DNA of 64,000 bases from Nitzschia sp. DOCU1 (lineage: Eukaryota; Bacillariophyta; Bacillariophyceae; Bacillariales; Bacillariaceae): positions 186,001 to 250,000 of the forward strand of contig OX595994.1 of the NCBI GenBank assembly GCA_951394045.1. The letters run 5' to 3'. Below are positions 31,697-41,224 of the stretch, piece after piece. The notes below the pieces were generated by a model. The model searched no databases, had not been told where the DNA came from, and worked only from the letters and a program-made list of their open reading frames with translations. Each line of letters opens with the position of its first letter. Position 1 is the stretch's first letter. Made by a program: the position numbers and the translations under genes.

Positions 31697-32927
31697 ATGC
31701 GATATCCGGAATATTACGTGGATGGTGACGATGACGATGTCGAAAAGGAAAATGGATTCTATGACAACGACGACGACGAAGAAGTCGACTACGAATATGC
31801 CGAACACTTGCGATTCACCGCCAGCGCCTATCGTCACAGTTTAGACGAAAACTCGGTGGCGCTGAAAGAATACAATAATCGCCCTTCGGCAGGTTCTAAT
31901 CGTTCGGCGAACTCTCGGGGCAGTGCGGCACACTCATCCTCGTCCAACAATCGGCGGGGTAGTGAGGGCCGATCTAACAAGCATGAATCGGCCCAACGAC
32001 GACACAACAATCATGGCAAGCAGCAGCATCGAAGCAGCAAAGCATCATCCACCAGAAGTTCATGCGAAAAGACAATTGCCCTGTTCGGAGCGAATGGAGT
32101 TACAGGCCACCACTTTCTTCAATTAGCGGTCGAGGCCGGATATCAAGTTCGAGCACTCATTCTCCCGGGTTTTGAATTGGAGGACATGCATGGTAACCCA
32201 AATCTGACACTCATTCACGGGACCATGGATGATGAAGCCAAGATTCATCGCGTTATTCGAAAGGCCTCATATGTCGTTTGCATGTTGAATGATTGCCCAC
32301 AAGCCTTAGAGCCGACGCCAGCAGCAGCAAATCCCCCTTCGAACTATGATTTCATACAAAAGTTGGTGCCTCTCATGTCGGACTGTTCGGCATGTAAAGT
32401 GCTAATGTATCAGGTGAGTAATGACCAAATGATTCTGACTACCCAGCCGAGAGAAACTCTGACATGTTTTTGATGTCTCAGGCAACATCGAGTGCGAGTG
32501 ATTGTAAGGGATCTGCTCCCATGCTGACGAGTGTGGTCAAGAAAATGGCAGTACGAAAGACTCGACGGGAAATGCTTCAGGAACAAGATCGGATTGTCAA
32601 GTATATTAGCAAATATGTTGATCAGTCAGATGGAGACGAGTCTCCCTTTCAATATATCATTACACGGCCGAGTGAAATGATCTGGGATCGACCATCGCGT
32701 AAAAAGCTGGCAGCGTCCAAGTCGGTACGTATAAAAGGAGGAGCAGCTACTATGGATTGATCTTGCGTCATATTACGTAGCAAACGAACTCATGTGTATC
32801 CTTGCTTGCGCAGCTGCCAGGTCCGTTTCCAATCACGAATGTCGATCTGGCGGAGTTTTCACTGAATGCCTTGAAAATGGAAAAGCTGTACAATACCTGT
32901 CCCTATGTGGTGCAAGATGGGATTTAA
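31697..32927 (+). CDS. Atypical SDR / NAD(P)-binding Rossmann protein (about 357 aa, 3 exons)
   Basis: The N-terminal 120 residues are acidic and then Ser/Arg/His-rich and disordered. A Rossmann start follows: TIALFGANGVTGHHFLQLAV, with the G-x-x-G-x-x-G nucleotide loop, then QVRALIL and a GTMDDEAKIHRVIRKASYVV segment typical of NmrA-like or atypical short-chain dehydrogenases. Introns 32414-32481 and 32725-32813 (GT-AG) join YQ to ATSSASD and ASKS to LPGPFPITNVDLAEF. The last exon ends CPYVVQDGI then TAA. The C-terminal ITRPSEMIWD and PxTNVDLAxF segments match the substrate-side part of SDR proteins of this type. The catalytic Tyr-x-x-x-Lys is not evident, so a sensor or redox-regulatory role is possible. 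Confidence 0.82.
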
Positions 32928-33524
32928 CTATCAGAAAACGACATGTGGGACTTAACCACCACTGGGTTTTGCTCAACGTGGCATCTAGGAGTTCCATCGG
33001 GGCTAAGTGCTGCATCGTACACTGCTCATGACATTTTGAGCGTCTCGACCTTTGATTTAGGGCCAGCGTCGTTTTGGTTGTAAAGTTGACTCGTAAGATC
33101 TATCACACAACTAGACTAAAGAAACAACTAGTCACCAAAGATATACACTACATGGGGTACTGGGCGGGGATCGAATCTGAAAGCTCTGTTGCCTTCGTAG
33201 CACCCAGCTTTCTACAACTTTGTCGACCGACTGTGCAAGGAACCTAGCTACGTAGGCATCATGAGGCGATACTAGCTAGAATACAGTACATTGACTTGAA
33301 CATAACGTTTTGCTCCTCTTTGGTGCTCACTTCAAACACTTTCTGCCGCATAAGAAAATATCATCTAATTTATACAATACTGGCCGTCGGGCGATCGGCG
33401 GTTTTGTGACAAGTCCTCCAAATTGTCACGGCAAGGTTTCGTTGCGTGCAAGCAGCACTTGCTCCCATATTCCTGCTACTCAGGTAAGTAGCTAGTGACA
33501 CCGCGGGCCTCGTGCCCTGAAGGC
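32928..33524. other. Intergenic; tRNA-like pol III box pair on minus strand
   Basis: Read on the minus strand, TTGCACAGTCGG (33238-33227) fits an A box at 11 of 12 positions. GATTCGATCCC (33177-33167) resembles a B box. The segment does not fold as a tRNA: the T stem does not pair. It could be a tRNA-derived SINE or a tRNA pseudogene. Confidence 0.25.
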
Positions 33525-34229
33525 TTAATGTCCGGGAAGGTATCCACCGGGAAGGATAGAAACGCCCATGACCTCATGGGTGACAAGACCCCAGATACCC
33601 ATCATGGCAGCACGTCCGTTGTTCAGTTCGATGGCTCGCTTCTTGAGCTTGGTGGCCGCATCAAATTTATCCCATCCGAAGTCCAAAGCACCGTTGCGGT
33701 AGTCACCAGGGAATTCGGCCTTGTTGTCCAACCAGTCGGCATCTCGGTTGACAATTTCTGCAACAACGAAGAAGGCACCCATTTGCATGAGAACATTCAT
33801 ACCATCCTTAGAGTCCAACAAGGCCTGGAAGGCACCAAGTCCATCGGGGATGTCTTCGGCTCCAGGGAATCGGATTCCAGCAGCGGTGGTCAAGTAACCA
33901 ACGACGGCAAGCATGGCAACACGGCCGTGCTTGATCTCGTATTCTCGAAGGCGGTTGAACTTCTCCACGCTTCCATCCTCGATCAGCTTAAGGGGATCAA
34001 ATTTACCAAGCTAACAAGAAGGCGGTTAATAATGAGGGGACGTTCCACGAGTTGTATATATCTCGGCACACCTATCGCTGGAATGCGCGAAAGATTGACG
34101 TACCGGAGCTTGGGCACCCAGAGCATCCTCGAAAGCAGCCAAGGCAATTGAGCTTTGGGCCTGCTTGGCGGGAGCGAAAGCAGCGGCAGATCCCGCAAGG
34201 GCAACAATAGCAGCAACAGTCTTCATCAT
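33525..34229 (-). CDS. Fucoxanthin-chlorophyll a/c binding protein (203 aa, 2 exons)
   Basis: A plastid light-harvesting antenna protein. The start MMKTVAAIVALAGSAAAFAP gives an ER signal ending in the AFAP motif, the diatom complex-plastid targeting signature. The mature N terminus is ALGAQAPLGKFDPLKL, whose GAQAPLGxFDP is an FCP hallmark. Helix 1 has REYEIKHGRVAMLAVVGYL and helix 3 has ELNNGRAAMMGIWGLVTHE, both with the E-x-x-x-x-R-x-A/M-M chlorophyll-binding pattern. The intron at 34011-34103 (93 bp, GT-AG, phase 0) interrupts right after GAQAP. Length is usual for the family. It is divergent from secreted copy 4, with about 540 bp between the two starts. Light regulation is expected from the family. 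Confidence 0.96.
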
Positions 34230-34475
34230 GGTCAAAAGTGCAGTACCGATCTGATCTTGGAGAAAAGTGCGATTGCGTTGCTCATTGCAGTCTTGCCGAC
34301 AAAGGATACGGCTTCAACTGCAACCAAAGCTGACCGGTTGGCTAAATTGGCGCGCATGTCGTCAGGGATGACAAATGAGTTTTTGGATCCAATGTGTCGA
34401 ATTAACGGAGAATTGAATATGCGTCCATCGGAGGAATCCTCTATTGAACAGAGACCGAACGAGACATAGAAAAAT

Positions 34476-34771
34476 GACATCTACAAACTTCCGCACAAAC
34501 TCAGTCATTCGAGAGAGGGATTGCCCGTTTCCTTACAAACGCAAAAGACTTTGCTTCGAGTTGTCATGAATAACTATCACTAATATGGTCATTCTCGGGG
34601 TTACTTTCGAGTTGAGATTCAACAATATGACCACCGCATTTAGCCTCCGAACCCCGATGAACCCCACGAAACTATAAAATAACTCATTCTATCCGTCTCA
34701 CAATTTCGAATCTCAGCCATCAACGAAGCACTTACTTCAATACCCAAAACAATTGATCAATACCTACAACA
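34476..34771 (+). promoter_or_regulatory. Conserved upstream region of secreted copy 4
   Basis: From GACATCTACAAACTTCCGCA to the ATG it is nearly identical to the region upstream of copy 5 (63089-63387). It includes CACTAATATGGTCATTCTCG and the shared CAATTGATCAATACCTACAA leader. The match stops at about 34476, so this copy has a shorter conserved upstream region than the others. Confidence 0.6.
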
Positions 34772-35960
34772 ATGAAGTACACTGCTTTCTTTGCTGCCTC
34801 TACCTTGGCTGCCGTTTCGGCTCAAGCCAACAACGGTCAACGCAACTTGGCCACACTTGCCGAGAAGTGGAACCTTACCCAGCCCGAGTTTGCCTACGAC
34901 TCGAACACTTTCAGCCTTACTTTCCCTGTCACTGATTTCATCAACTCGGGAATGGTAAAATACACCTTGTGGACTGCCCCCGACTGTCAGGAGGGTGGTG
35001 TTTCGCTCGACGGTAGCGACGTTTGGGAATCCGTTTCGCTTTCCGAGAGTGCCGCCCTCCAAGCAGCCAACACCTTTGGCGCCGGCGGTACTCAACTGGA
35101 CAGCGGGGCATTTACTGGTCGCACGGCAACTGTCAGCGCTGCATTTGACCCCCAAACTGTCTCTTCCAACGATATCTACAGTGAACAAGAGATCGACAAC
35201 CAAATGATTGCCGAAATCCGTTTCTGCATTCGTGTATCCTTGTGGACTACCGCCGCGACTGTTACCACGCCCGTCGAAGTCAACTTTCTCGAGACTCTTG
35301 TGACGCTGACAGTCGACTTGACGGACGGATTCGCGATTGGTGCCATTGACGTGGAAGCCAAGGACCGTCTCGTCCGTACTGCCAACCAAGCCTAACGAGG
35401 TTCGTGGATACGAGTGCACTGCCGACAGTACCGATGCTATCTCTCAGGCAGAGAAGGACCGACCCCGAAACCAAGGTGAAATCATCCACATTTGCGTGAC
35501 TCCCGAAGACGAAGCCCAAACGGATGGTATCTTTATGCGATCCGTCGATGACTTTACCTTTACCAAGGGAACCACCATCAACCAACTTGCCATCCAAGGA
35601 AACCGTGAAGCCGGAAACTTGTTGACCAGTTATTCTTATACTGACTGCGAAGGAAGTTTGGTCTGCCGATTCTCCACCATTTTGTTTGCTCAGTTCTATG
35701 CCAATCCAGGTGCAGTCACTGGACAAGGTGTTGCTTCGATGCAATTTGGAGACAACAAGACTGGAGAGACTCGTCGTCAACTCCGTGCTGGCGATGAGGG
35801 CCGTGCCTTGCAACAAGACGGAGCCGGTGCTGCCGAGTTTGACTTGACTTTTGAAGTCAACCAAGCCGCGGCCCGAACAGGATCGTCTGGTGCCGGTTCC
35901 ACCTCCATGGGTGCCGCCATGTCGTTGGCCGGCATTGCCGCGTTTGCTGCCATGCTGTAG
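34772..35960 (+). pseudogene. Secreted protein family, copy 4, frameshifted
   Basis: Reads as a normal family member from the signal peptide to TANQA (residue 207). There GCCTAACGAGG replaces the GCCTACGAAG of the other copies. One extra A at about 35394-35395 makes an immediate TAA. Downstream of the insertion the remaining coding sequence stays open in the shifted frame to the usual TAG at 35958-35960, and is still highly similar, including the R-x-L sites and Ala-rich tail. The break is therefore either very recent or a sequencing error. If real, the truncated product would have signal peptide and N-terminal half only. It also carries scattered replacement changes (for example SGRTAT-type FTGRTATVSAAF) relative to copies 1-3. 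Confidence 0.8.
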
Positions 35961-36557
35961 ATTGCCGCTGGTCGCCAACGAAGAGAAGGGGTCAAAGAAG
36001 AATGTGCATAGAAATAGTAGAATATCAAATAGAGAAGACCATTTGAAGCATCTGTTGAGTCTTTATAGAATCATCGGAATCGTCTACCGGTTGTACATCA
36101 GGTCGCCACCTATGTGAGCGTTGTCATGTCTTTTTGGATGGCATTGCCGATTTGGGAACAAACGCGATTGTGGCGCTCGTTACTATCCTCCTGGGTGTCG
36201 GCAGGAAGTTGTTCGTTTTGTACTATCGATATTAGACCAGCATCATCGTAGCAATCTATCCCGCCAAAATAGCATGTGTCTGGTTCATATGTTGGAAGCA
36301 GGGTGCGCGTAATTACCAAAATCCCAATATTAAAGACCGAAGATAAAGATTCTCCATTCCCTCCAAAAATGCGCGCAGGGGCGTCTTCAACGGCTCAAGA
36401 AATTCGATTTATTCGGATACTTCCCCTCTCTCATCAATCATACAGGTGCTCCTGCAAGAAGTTTGACAACGGGGCCATTGACAATGGGCAGCAACTGTCT
36501 CCTCTTTTGAAACGAAGCAATCTCCTCTATTGAACTGAAGCAAAAAGTTACCCTAAA
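35961..36557. other. Intergenic, no gene recognised
   Basis: The first 100 bases resemble the 3' flanks of the other secreted copies (GGTCGCCAACGAAGAGAAGG, then GAATATCAAATAGAGAAGAC). The rest is unique. Confidence 0.4.
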
Positions 36558-37295
36558 ATGGCAAATTCATATTCACTGTGCAGGCATTGTCCTGTCCTGC
36601 TGATTTCCCTGTTTGCAATGGTATTCTGTATGATGATGGAAGGAACGCAATCCTGGACTCCTGATTTTATGGTGGAGGATGAATATAATTTTGATTTCGA
36701 CCAACGTTTCCTTCAAGACCAGATTTTTAATGACACAATGAACTGCTATTCGAGTCGAGATTCGAACTACCCAAACAGGTACGCAACAGCCAGTTATACT
36801 TATCAGGTTGATGTTCTTCCTCGCGTCTGTCCTCTCTGACCGGCCAACAACCCTTGCAAACCCCCGTTTGCAGGTATTGCATGTTTGATAACACCCCACG
36901 TGATGATACGTTCTTGGTAGTGTCGTGCCCAGACTCTGACGGAGAGGACTTGTCTCAGTGTGAATGCACTATTGGTATTGGAAATCCCGAGGACGCACCA
37001 AATACGCCTACATGTGAGACCTGCTTTTTCTGCAAAGACGGTAAGCACCATTCGAGCCGAATGTGACGTTGCGTCCTGCCCATTTTATTCATGGCCGCCT
37101 GACAATGAATTCGCGATCGTTTTAGGCACACTATCGTATACCTGTGAGAAAGTGGCGCGAGGGACATGTATTGGGCGAGATTGTAGGAACGAGTGTATTG
37201 CTAGCTTGGACTATGCTGCTGCGGTACCAAGGTCGATGGGGATGTTTGGAATTGTTGGGGCAGTGCTCGTGAGTCTCCTTTCATTGTTGCAATGA
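36558..37295 (+). CDS. Small Cys-rich secreted or membrane-anchored protein (185 aa, 3 exons)
   Basis: Exons 36558-36778, 36874-37040 and 37126-37295 are joined by two GT-AG introns of 95 and 85 bp. The junctions read SNYPNRYCMFDNT and FFCKDGTLSYTCE, and the total is an exact 186 codons. The N terminus is a signal peptide (LISLFAMVFCMMMEG). The body has about a dozen cysteines in spaced pairs (VSCPDSDGEDLSQCECTIG; CETCFFCKDG; CIGRDCRNECIASLDYA). The C terminus is hydrophobic (MFGIVGAVLVSLLSLLQ) and could be a GPI signal or a membrane helix. The pattern suggests a disulfide-rich surface protein. No family is recognised. Confidence 0.78.
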
Positions 37296-38332
37296 ACAAA
37301 AGTCGTTGCAGCGTGAAAAGTCACATATTGCCGTCCTTACTTTACTATGAGGCTGCTGCTACATTGCCGCTGTAAAGGAGTCTCCGAGACGGCACAGTCA
37401 CAATATATGGTTTTCGATTCCGTGTGTCTGTGGGGAGACGAAGGTGCTATCAGAACCCGGTTTGTCCTCCTACTAGGAAGCCCACGTTTTCCTTTTAACT
37501 TTAGACCTCGCTATGAGAGACAGTCCAAGTTTCTGCGCCGTCGAACAACTACGTTAAGAATGCCCCACCTTATGCGTCTTCATGGTGTCGTTTTTACCTA
37601 GTGCTTATTCCAGGCGTGATACAGAGGCTATTGGTATCACAGCTATCCGTCTCATTTGCTACAAAGGGATGTTGATCTTTTGATCGTGAATTCAAAGGAA
37701 CTATGTACAAACTTCGATCACGTATACGGCCCACTCCTAGAGTACTACTTGCCAACTAGCATTGTTGAATGATTCTGGATTGACGACATTCCGGAGCAAA
37801 GAGAAAAAATAAGTTAATACCGTGTGCGGCATTGATGGCTCTTTGACGACGTCGACGTCGCTGCTGCGTCCTACTACTACCGGTACTCTATTCGAGGGCA
37901 ATTACGTACTGTAGTGTGCTCGTTCTTCTTTGATCGAGGACGACCAAACCACGTGCAGAAGGATGACACAAATTCCAGACTGGTATCATGACCTAAAAAG
38001 ATAACTAGCTAAAAGAACGATATAGATTCTAAGATAGTTTTACTTCTTCTGCTCCCAAAGTTGCTACAGTCCAGGCGGTAGTTGAGTGAATGAGTGAGAA
38101 CGAGCAGTCTCCCATTCGACGACCGAAAGGATTCCAGTATTCGTGACTCCGAATGCGTGAATCATGGAGAGCCATACGTTTGTACATACGCCGTCGACGC
38201 CGGTGTGCAGTTGGCATCGGCGGCAACAAAATCCAACCGCATCTAAGATCAACACAAAGATCATATCTTCCCGAACAGGGTTTCTGCTACCGGTACCTAC
38301 TTTTTGTTTCCAGCAAAATACATTCCTTCACC
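37296..38332. other. Intergenic upstream of selD
   Basis: No gene recognised. Open frames near 37347-37600 and 38029-38330 have no domain. Confidence 0.4.
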
Positions 38333-39532
38333 ATGTCGACGAAGAACGACAACAACGGAGATGCTGCTCCCGCCAGCAAGAAAGCGCGCAAGGGATTGTT
38401 CTCCAAGAAAGACACGGTTCACTTTGACCCCACGTCCATTGGATTGCCCGCAAATTGGTCTCTGACAGACTGGAGCGATCTGAAAGGATGAGCCTGCAAG
38501 ATTCCCCAAGGCGAACTACAAGAGATGTTGTCCAGTCTTCAGCTGGGAGATGGTCAGAATGTGGGCACTGCCGATGGTCGGATTGCCTTGGACTGCAGTG
38601 TCCGCAAAACCCGTCACACTCGCGCCGACGGCAAGTCGTATTATTCCATTTCGACGACGGATTTCTTCTTTCCACTAGTGGATTCTCCGTATGTCCAAGG
38701 ACGAATCGGTGCTGCTAACGTATTGAGTGATTTGTATGCGGAGGGAGTCGAACATTGTGATTTTGTACTCATGTTATTGGCGGCATGTCGTGAAATGCCT
38801 GTCAATGAACGAACGATTTGCACTCAAGAAATGGTTCGTGGATTTCGGGATGCGTGTACCGAAGCGGAAACCAGTGTGACGGGAGGACAAACTGTGCTCA
38901 ATCCTTGGCCGATTATTGGAGGCGTGGCCACGTCCGTAGTTACCGAGGACGAGTTTGTGTCGTCTGACGGAGCTCAAGCCGGCGATGTGGTGGTCTTGAC
39001 CAAACCACTTGGTACGCAGATTGCGGTCAATGTGCATCAATGGAGGCACATTGCCAACAACAAACATTGGGAGCAATGTAAAGAGTATATCACGGAAGAA
39101 CAAGCCGAAGACATGATGCATGCTGCCGTTTGCAGTATGGCCCGCTTGAATCGGAATGGAGGCCGGTTAATGCTGAAATACAAGGCCCACGCAGCGACTG
39201 ATGTAACAGGCTTTGGTATTCTGGGTCATGCCCAGAACTTGACCGAGAATCAAGTGGCAGAGGTCGGAATTGAACTACACACACTCCCTTTGATTGCAGG
39301 AACCAAAATCGTCAATGACAAGGTGTTCAACTTTCGCTTGACGGTCGGTTATTCGGCGGAGACTTCGGGGGGTTTAATGGTATGTTTACCGGCCGATCAA
39401 GCAGAAGGCTACATGAAGGAACTTGAAGAATTGGATGGATCCGAGTCTTGGATTATTGGCCGAGTAGTGGCGGATCCGACGCGTAAATCCAAGATTGTGG
39501 ACGACTGCCAATTCCTAGAAGTGACGCTATAA
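38333..39532 (+). CDS. selD: Selenophosphate synthetase, selenocysteine-containing (399 aa)
   Basis: Makes selenophosphate, the selenium donor for selenocysteine, from selenide and ATP. From ATG 38333 the frame meets TGA at 38489-38491 (codon 53) in the context DLKG-[TGA]-ACKIPQGELQ. In SelD proteins this is exactly the catalytic Cys/Sec, followed by the essential Lys (G-C/U-x-C-K-I/V-P). The same frame continues without another stop for 346 codons through hallmark segments: TTDFFFPLVDSPYVQGRIGA, NVLSDLYAEGV, SVTGGQTVLNPWPIIGGVA, ATDVTGFGILGHAQNL and TSGGLMVCLP. UGA is therefore read as Sec, so the enzyme is itself a selenoprotein, like animal SPS2. A candidate SECIS lies about 150 bases after the stop codon. 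A short Lys/Ser-rich N-terminal extension precedes the domain. No intron. Confidence 0.95.
38489..38491 (+). other. In-frame UGA, recoded as selenocysteine
   Basis: Sits at the catalytic position between DLKG and ACKIPQ in selD. Both sides are conserved family sequence in the same frame, which excludes a frameshift or a true stop. Confidence 0.93.
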
Positions 39533-39681
39533 TTGTGGGGGCAGGATATAATGAAATCGTTGCTGGCGACTAGATCATGCTGGCCGGATGGAAAGCTGGT
39601 GTAAGCAGAGACGTTGGATCAAGGTGTTGTTGGATGCGTCGTTTGTATCCTTGGGTAATGGATGGACGTCACGATTTTTGG

Positions 39682-39746
39682 TTTGGGTGGAATGACGAGG
39701 CAAGCTACATGTTGCACAACATCTCTTGCCTTTGATAACACTTGAA
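39682..39746 (+). promoter_or_regulatory. Candidate SECIS element of selD (hairpin 1)
   Basis: Helix I pairs TTTGGGTG (39682-39689) with CACTTGAA (39739-39746). The core is ATGAC (39692-39696) facing TGAT (39733-39736), which gives the UGAN/UGAU non-Watson-Crick quartet. Helix II pairs GAGGCAAG (39697-39704) with CTTGCCTT (39725-39732). The 20-nt top contains a small inner stem (ATGTT/AACAT). Position 3' of the UGA gene on the sense strand fits. The usual AA in the apical loop is not clear, so this is a candidate, not proof. Confidence 0.5.
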
Positions 39747-39914
39747 TTGAAGCAACGGAAGACTAAGCGGTCGCTCCATTGAATGTCTGGACATCTCCAT
39801 TCAATGGGTCGCATCCGTTTCCGTGCATGTCATGCTGCAGGGCCTCCGTTCATTCGTTATTGGGGGCGCGTGAAAAACGACAATGGCGACGAGATACAAT
39901 TGGATTGGTGTGGA

Positions 39915-39955
39915 ATGACAAGGCAAGCTGTATGACCTCATCTCTTGCCTTTGAT
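39915..39955 (+). other. SECIS-like hairpin 2
   Basis: ATGAC (39915-39919), AAGGCAAG pairing with CTTGCCTT (39944-39951) over 8 perfect base pairs, then TGAT (39952-39955). The loop is 16 nt. Confidence 0.5.
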
Positions 39956-40215
39956 AACACTTGAATTGAATTGCATTTCGAAAACAACGAAACTTGTCCC
40001 GCACGAGGCAAGGCCAAGCGCTTGCTCCATTGAATGTCTTGACATCTCCATTCAATGGATCGAATCCGTTTCCTTACACGCATCTTATTTCTCCAGGTTT
40101 CGTTTCTGCTACTATTGTTGTCGGCGACTAGTAGAACATACTGACCAGATCGGCGACGGGTGGCGCGTGGTTTGACGACGATAACGACGAGACACAATTT
40201 AATTGTGGTGATGGA

Positions 40216-40281
40216 ATGACAAGGCAAGCTGTACATGTTCTTTGTGTTAAACAAACACTGACATCATGACTTGCTTTTGAT
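40216..40281 (+). other. SECIS-like hairpin 3
   Basis: ATGAC (40216-40220), AAGGCAAG pairing with CTTGCTTT (40270-40277; one G-U pair), then TGAT (40278-40281). The 41-nt top has a second stem GTGTT/AACAC closing an AAACA loop. Confidence 0.45.
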
Positions 40282-40300
40282 AGTAACATCACCGCGATGG

Positions 40301-41224
40301 AATTGCTTTGGGAAAGAAGATAGAATGGCACGATGGTAGCTCCGCCACGCCCGTGCAAACTACTTTCTGTTTGCAAGACTGTGTCTCGTTTCGTTTCGTC
40401 TCGCTTCTTAATCACGCGCCTCTGGAATAACTTGTTCATTCACAACTAGCCACAAATATTAACAAATACGATAACAATACTGTCCAAGATAGATAGCATA
40501 CATTCATGTATCCACCATTCCCTAGTACTAGTTCCAAAGTCGCTACTAGTACGAGTAGTTGAGCCCCAGAACGAGCAATGCCAGCAAGAACAACGCGAGT
40601 GAGTTAACCTTCTTCTTTTCCTGATCTAGCGCGATTAGTATATACCATTTCTCTTGTAGATATAGTTCCTAGTAGAGACTATCGATCTGTGCATCTCCGT
40701 ACCGCTTTGTAAAAGTAGCTAGCGTTGTCAGCACTCCATAGTCTTGCATCTGCATCGTCTGTCCTGCCTCTCGCGCATCGTCCCCAATACGATGGGCCAC
40801 GTCATTATTACGAAACTCCGACCGATGACGGACTCTCGAGACTCTCACTCGTTCGTCGTGGTATCACGTGGTTAGTGCGCAGGGCGAAGCACATTCCTGG
40901 TGTTTTTATCATCTTCAGATCTGCAGATTTGGCGTATTCGAAAAATCTCGTGAGATACACGAATCAGCATGATCGGGTGCGCAATAGTTAGAGTGGCAGA
41001 GCAATTTATGTGATAGTACGATAGTCTGCCAGGCGTGACGGGTATGCGTTGTACGTTGATTTTCCGTACAGTGGCATCATTGGCTCTATTGGATGCATGC
41101 AAGGGCCATGGTGTGGTGGCCGAACAACAAAACGAAAGCAAAGAAAGTCGTACTCTATTCTCTCTGCTTCTCTCACCACACTCCTCTTTCACAATCGACT
41201 TTATACTTCTACTTGCCCGTTACG
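40301..41224. other. Intergenic, no gene recognised
   Basis: Between the SelD 3' repeat array and the next gene. No feature is supported. Confidence 0.4.

Larger units (their letters stand above)
39688..40300 (+). repeat. Three degenerate repeat units carrying SECIS-like hairpins
   Basis: Units share GGAATGACRAGGCAAGCT, CTTGCCTTTGATAACACTTG and, in units 1 and 2, CTCCATTGAATGTCTKGACA plus TCCATTCAATGGRTCG. Units 2 and 3 also share an upstream CGACGAGAYACAATT. The hairpins lie at 39682-39746, 39905-39965 and about 40206-40290. Confidence 0.85.

Noticed and set aside
33160..33245. tRNA gene on the minus strand
   Set aside because: Box-like motifs present, but the T stem and acceptor stem do not pair.
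39541..39590. SECIS immediately after the selD stop (ATGAAATCGTTGC...)
   Set aside because: ATGA is present, but no paired stem and matching GA quartet could be formed; the hairpin at 39682 is much better.
39575..40254. Minus-strand ORFs with IEWRCxDIQWS in the SelD downstream region
   Set aside because: They are translations of the duplicated repeat units and palindromes; no start context or domain.
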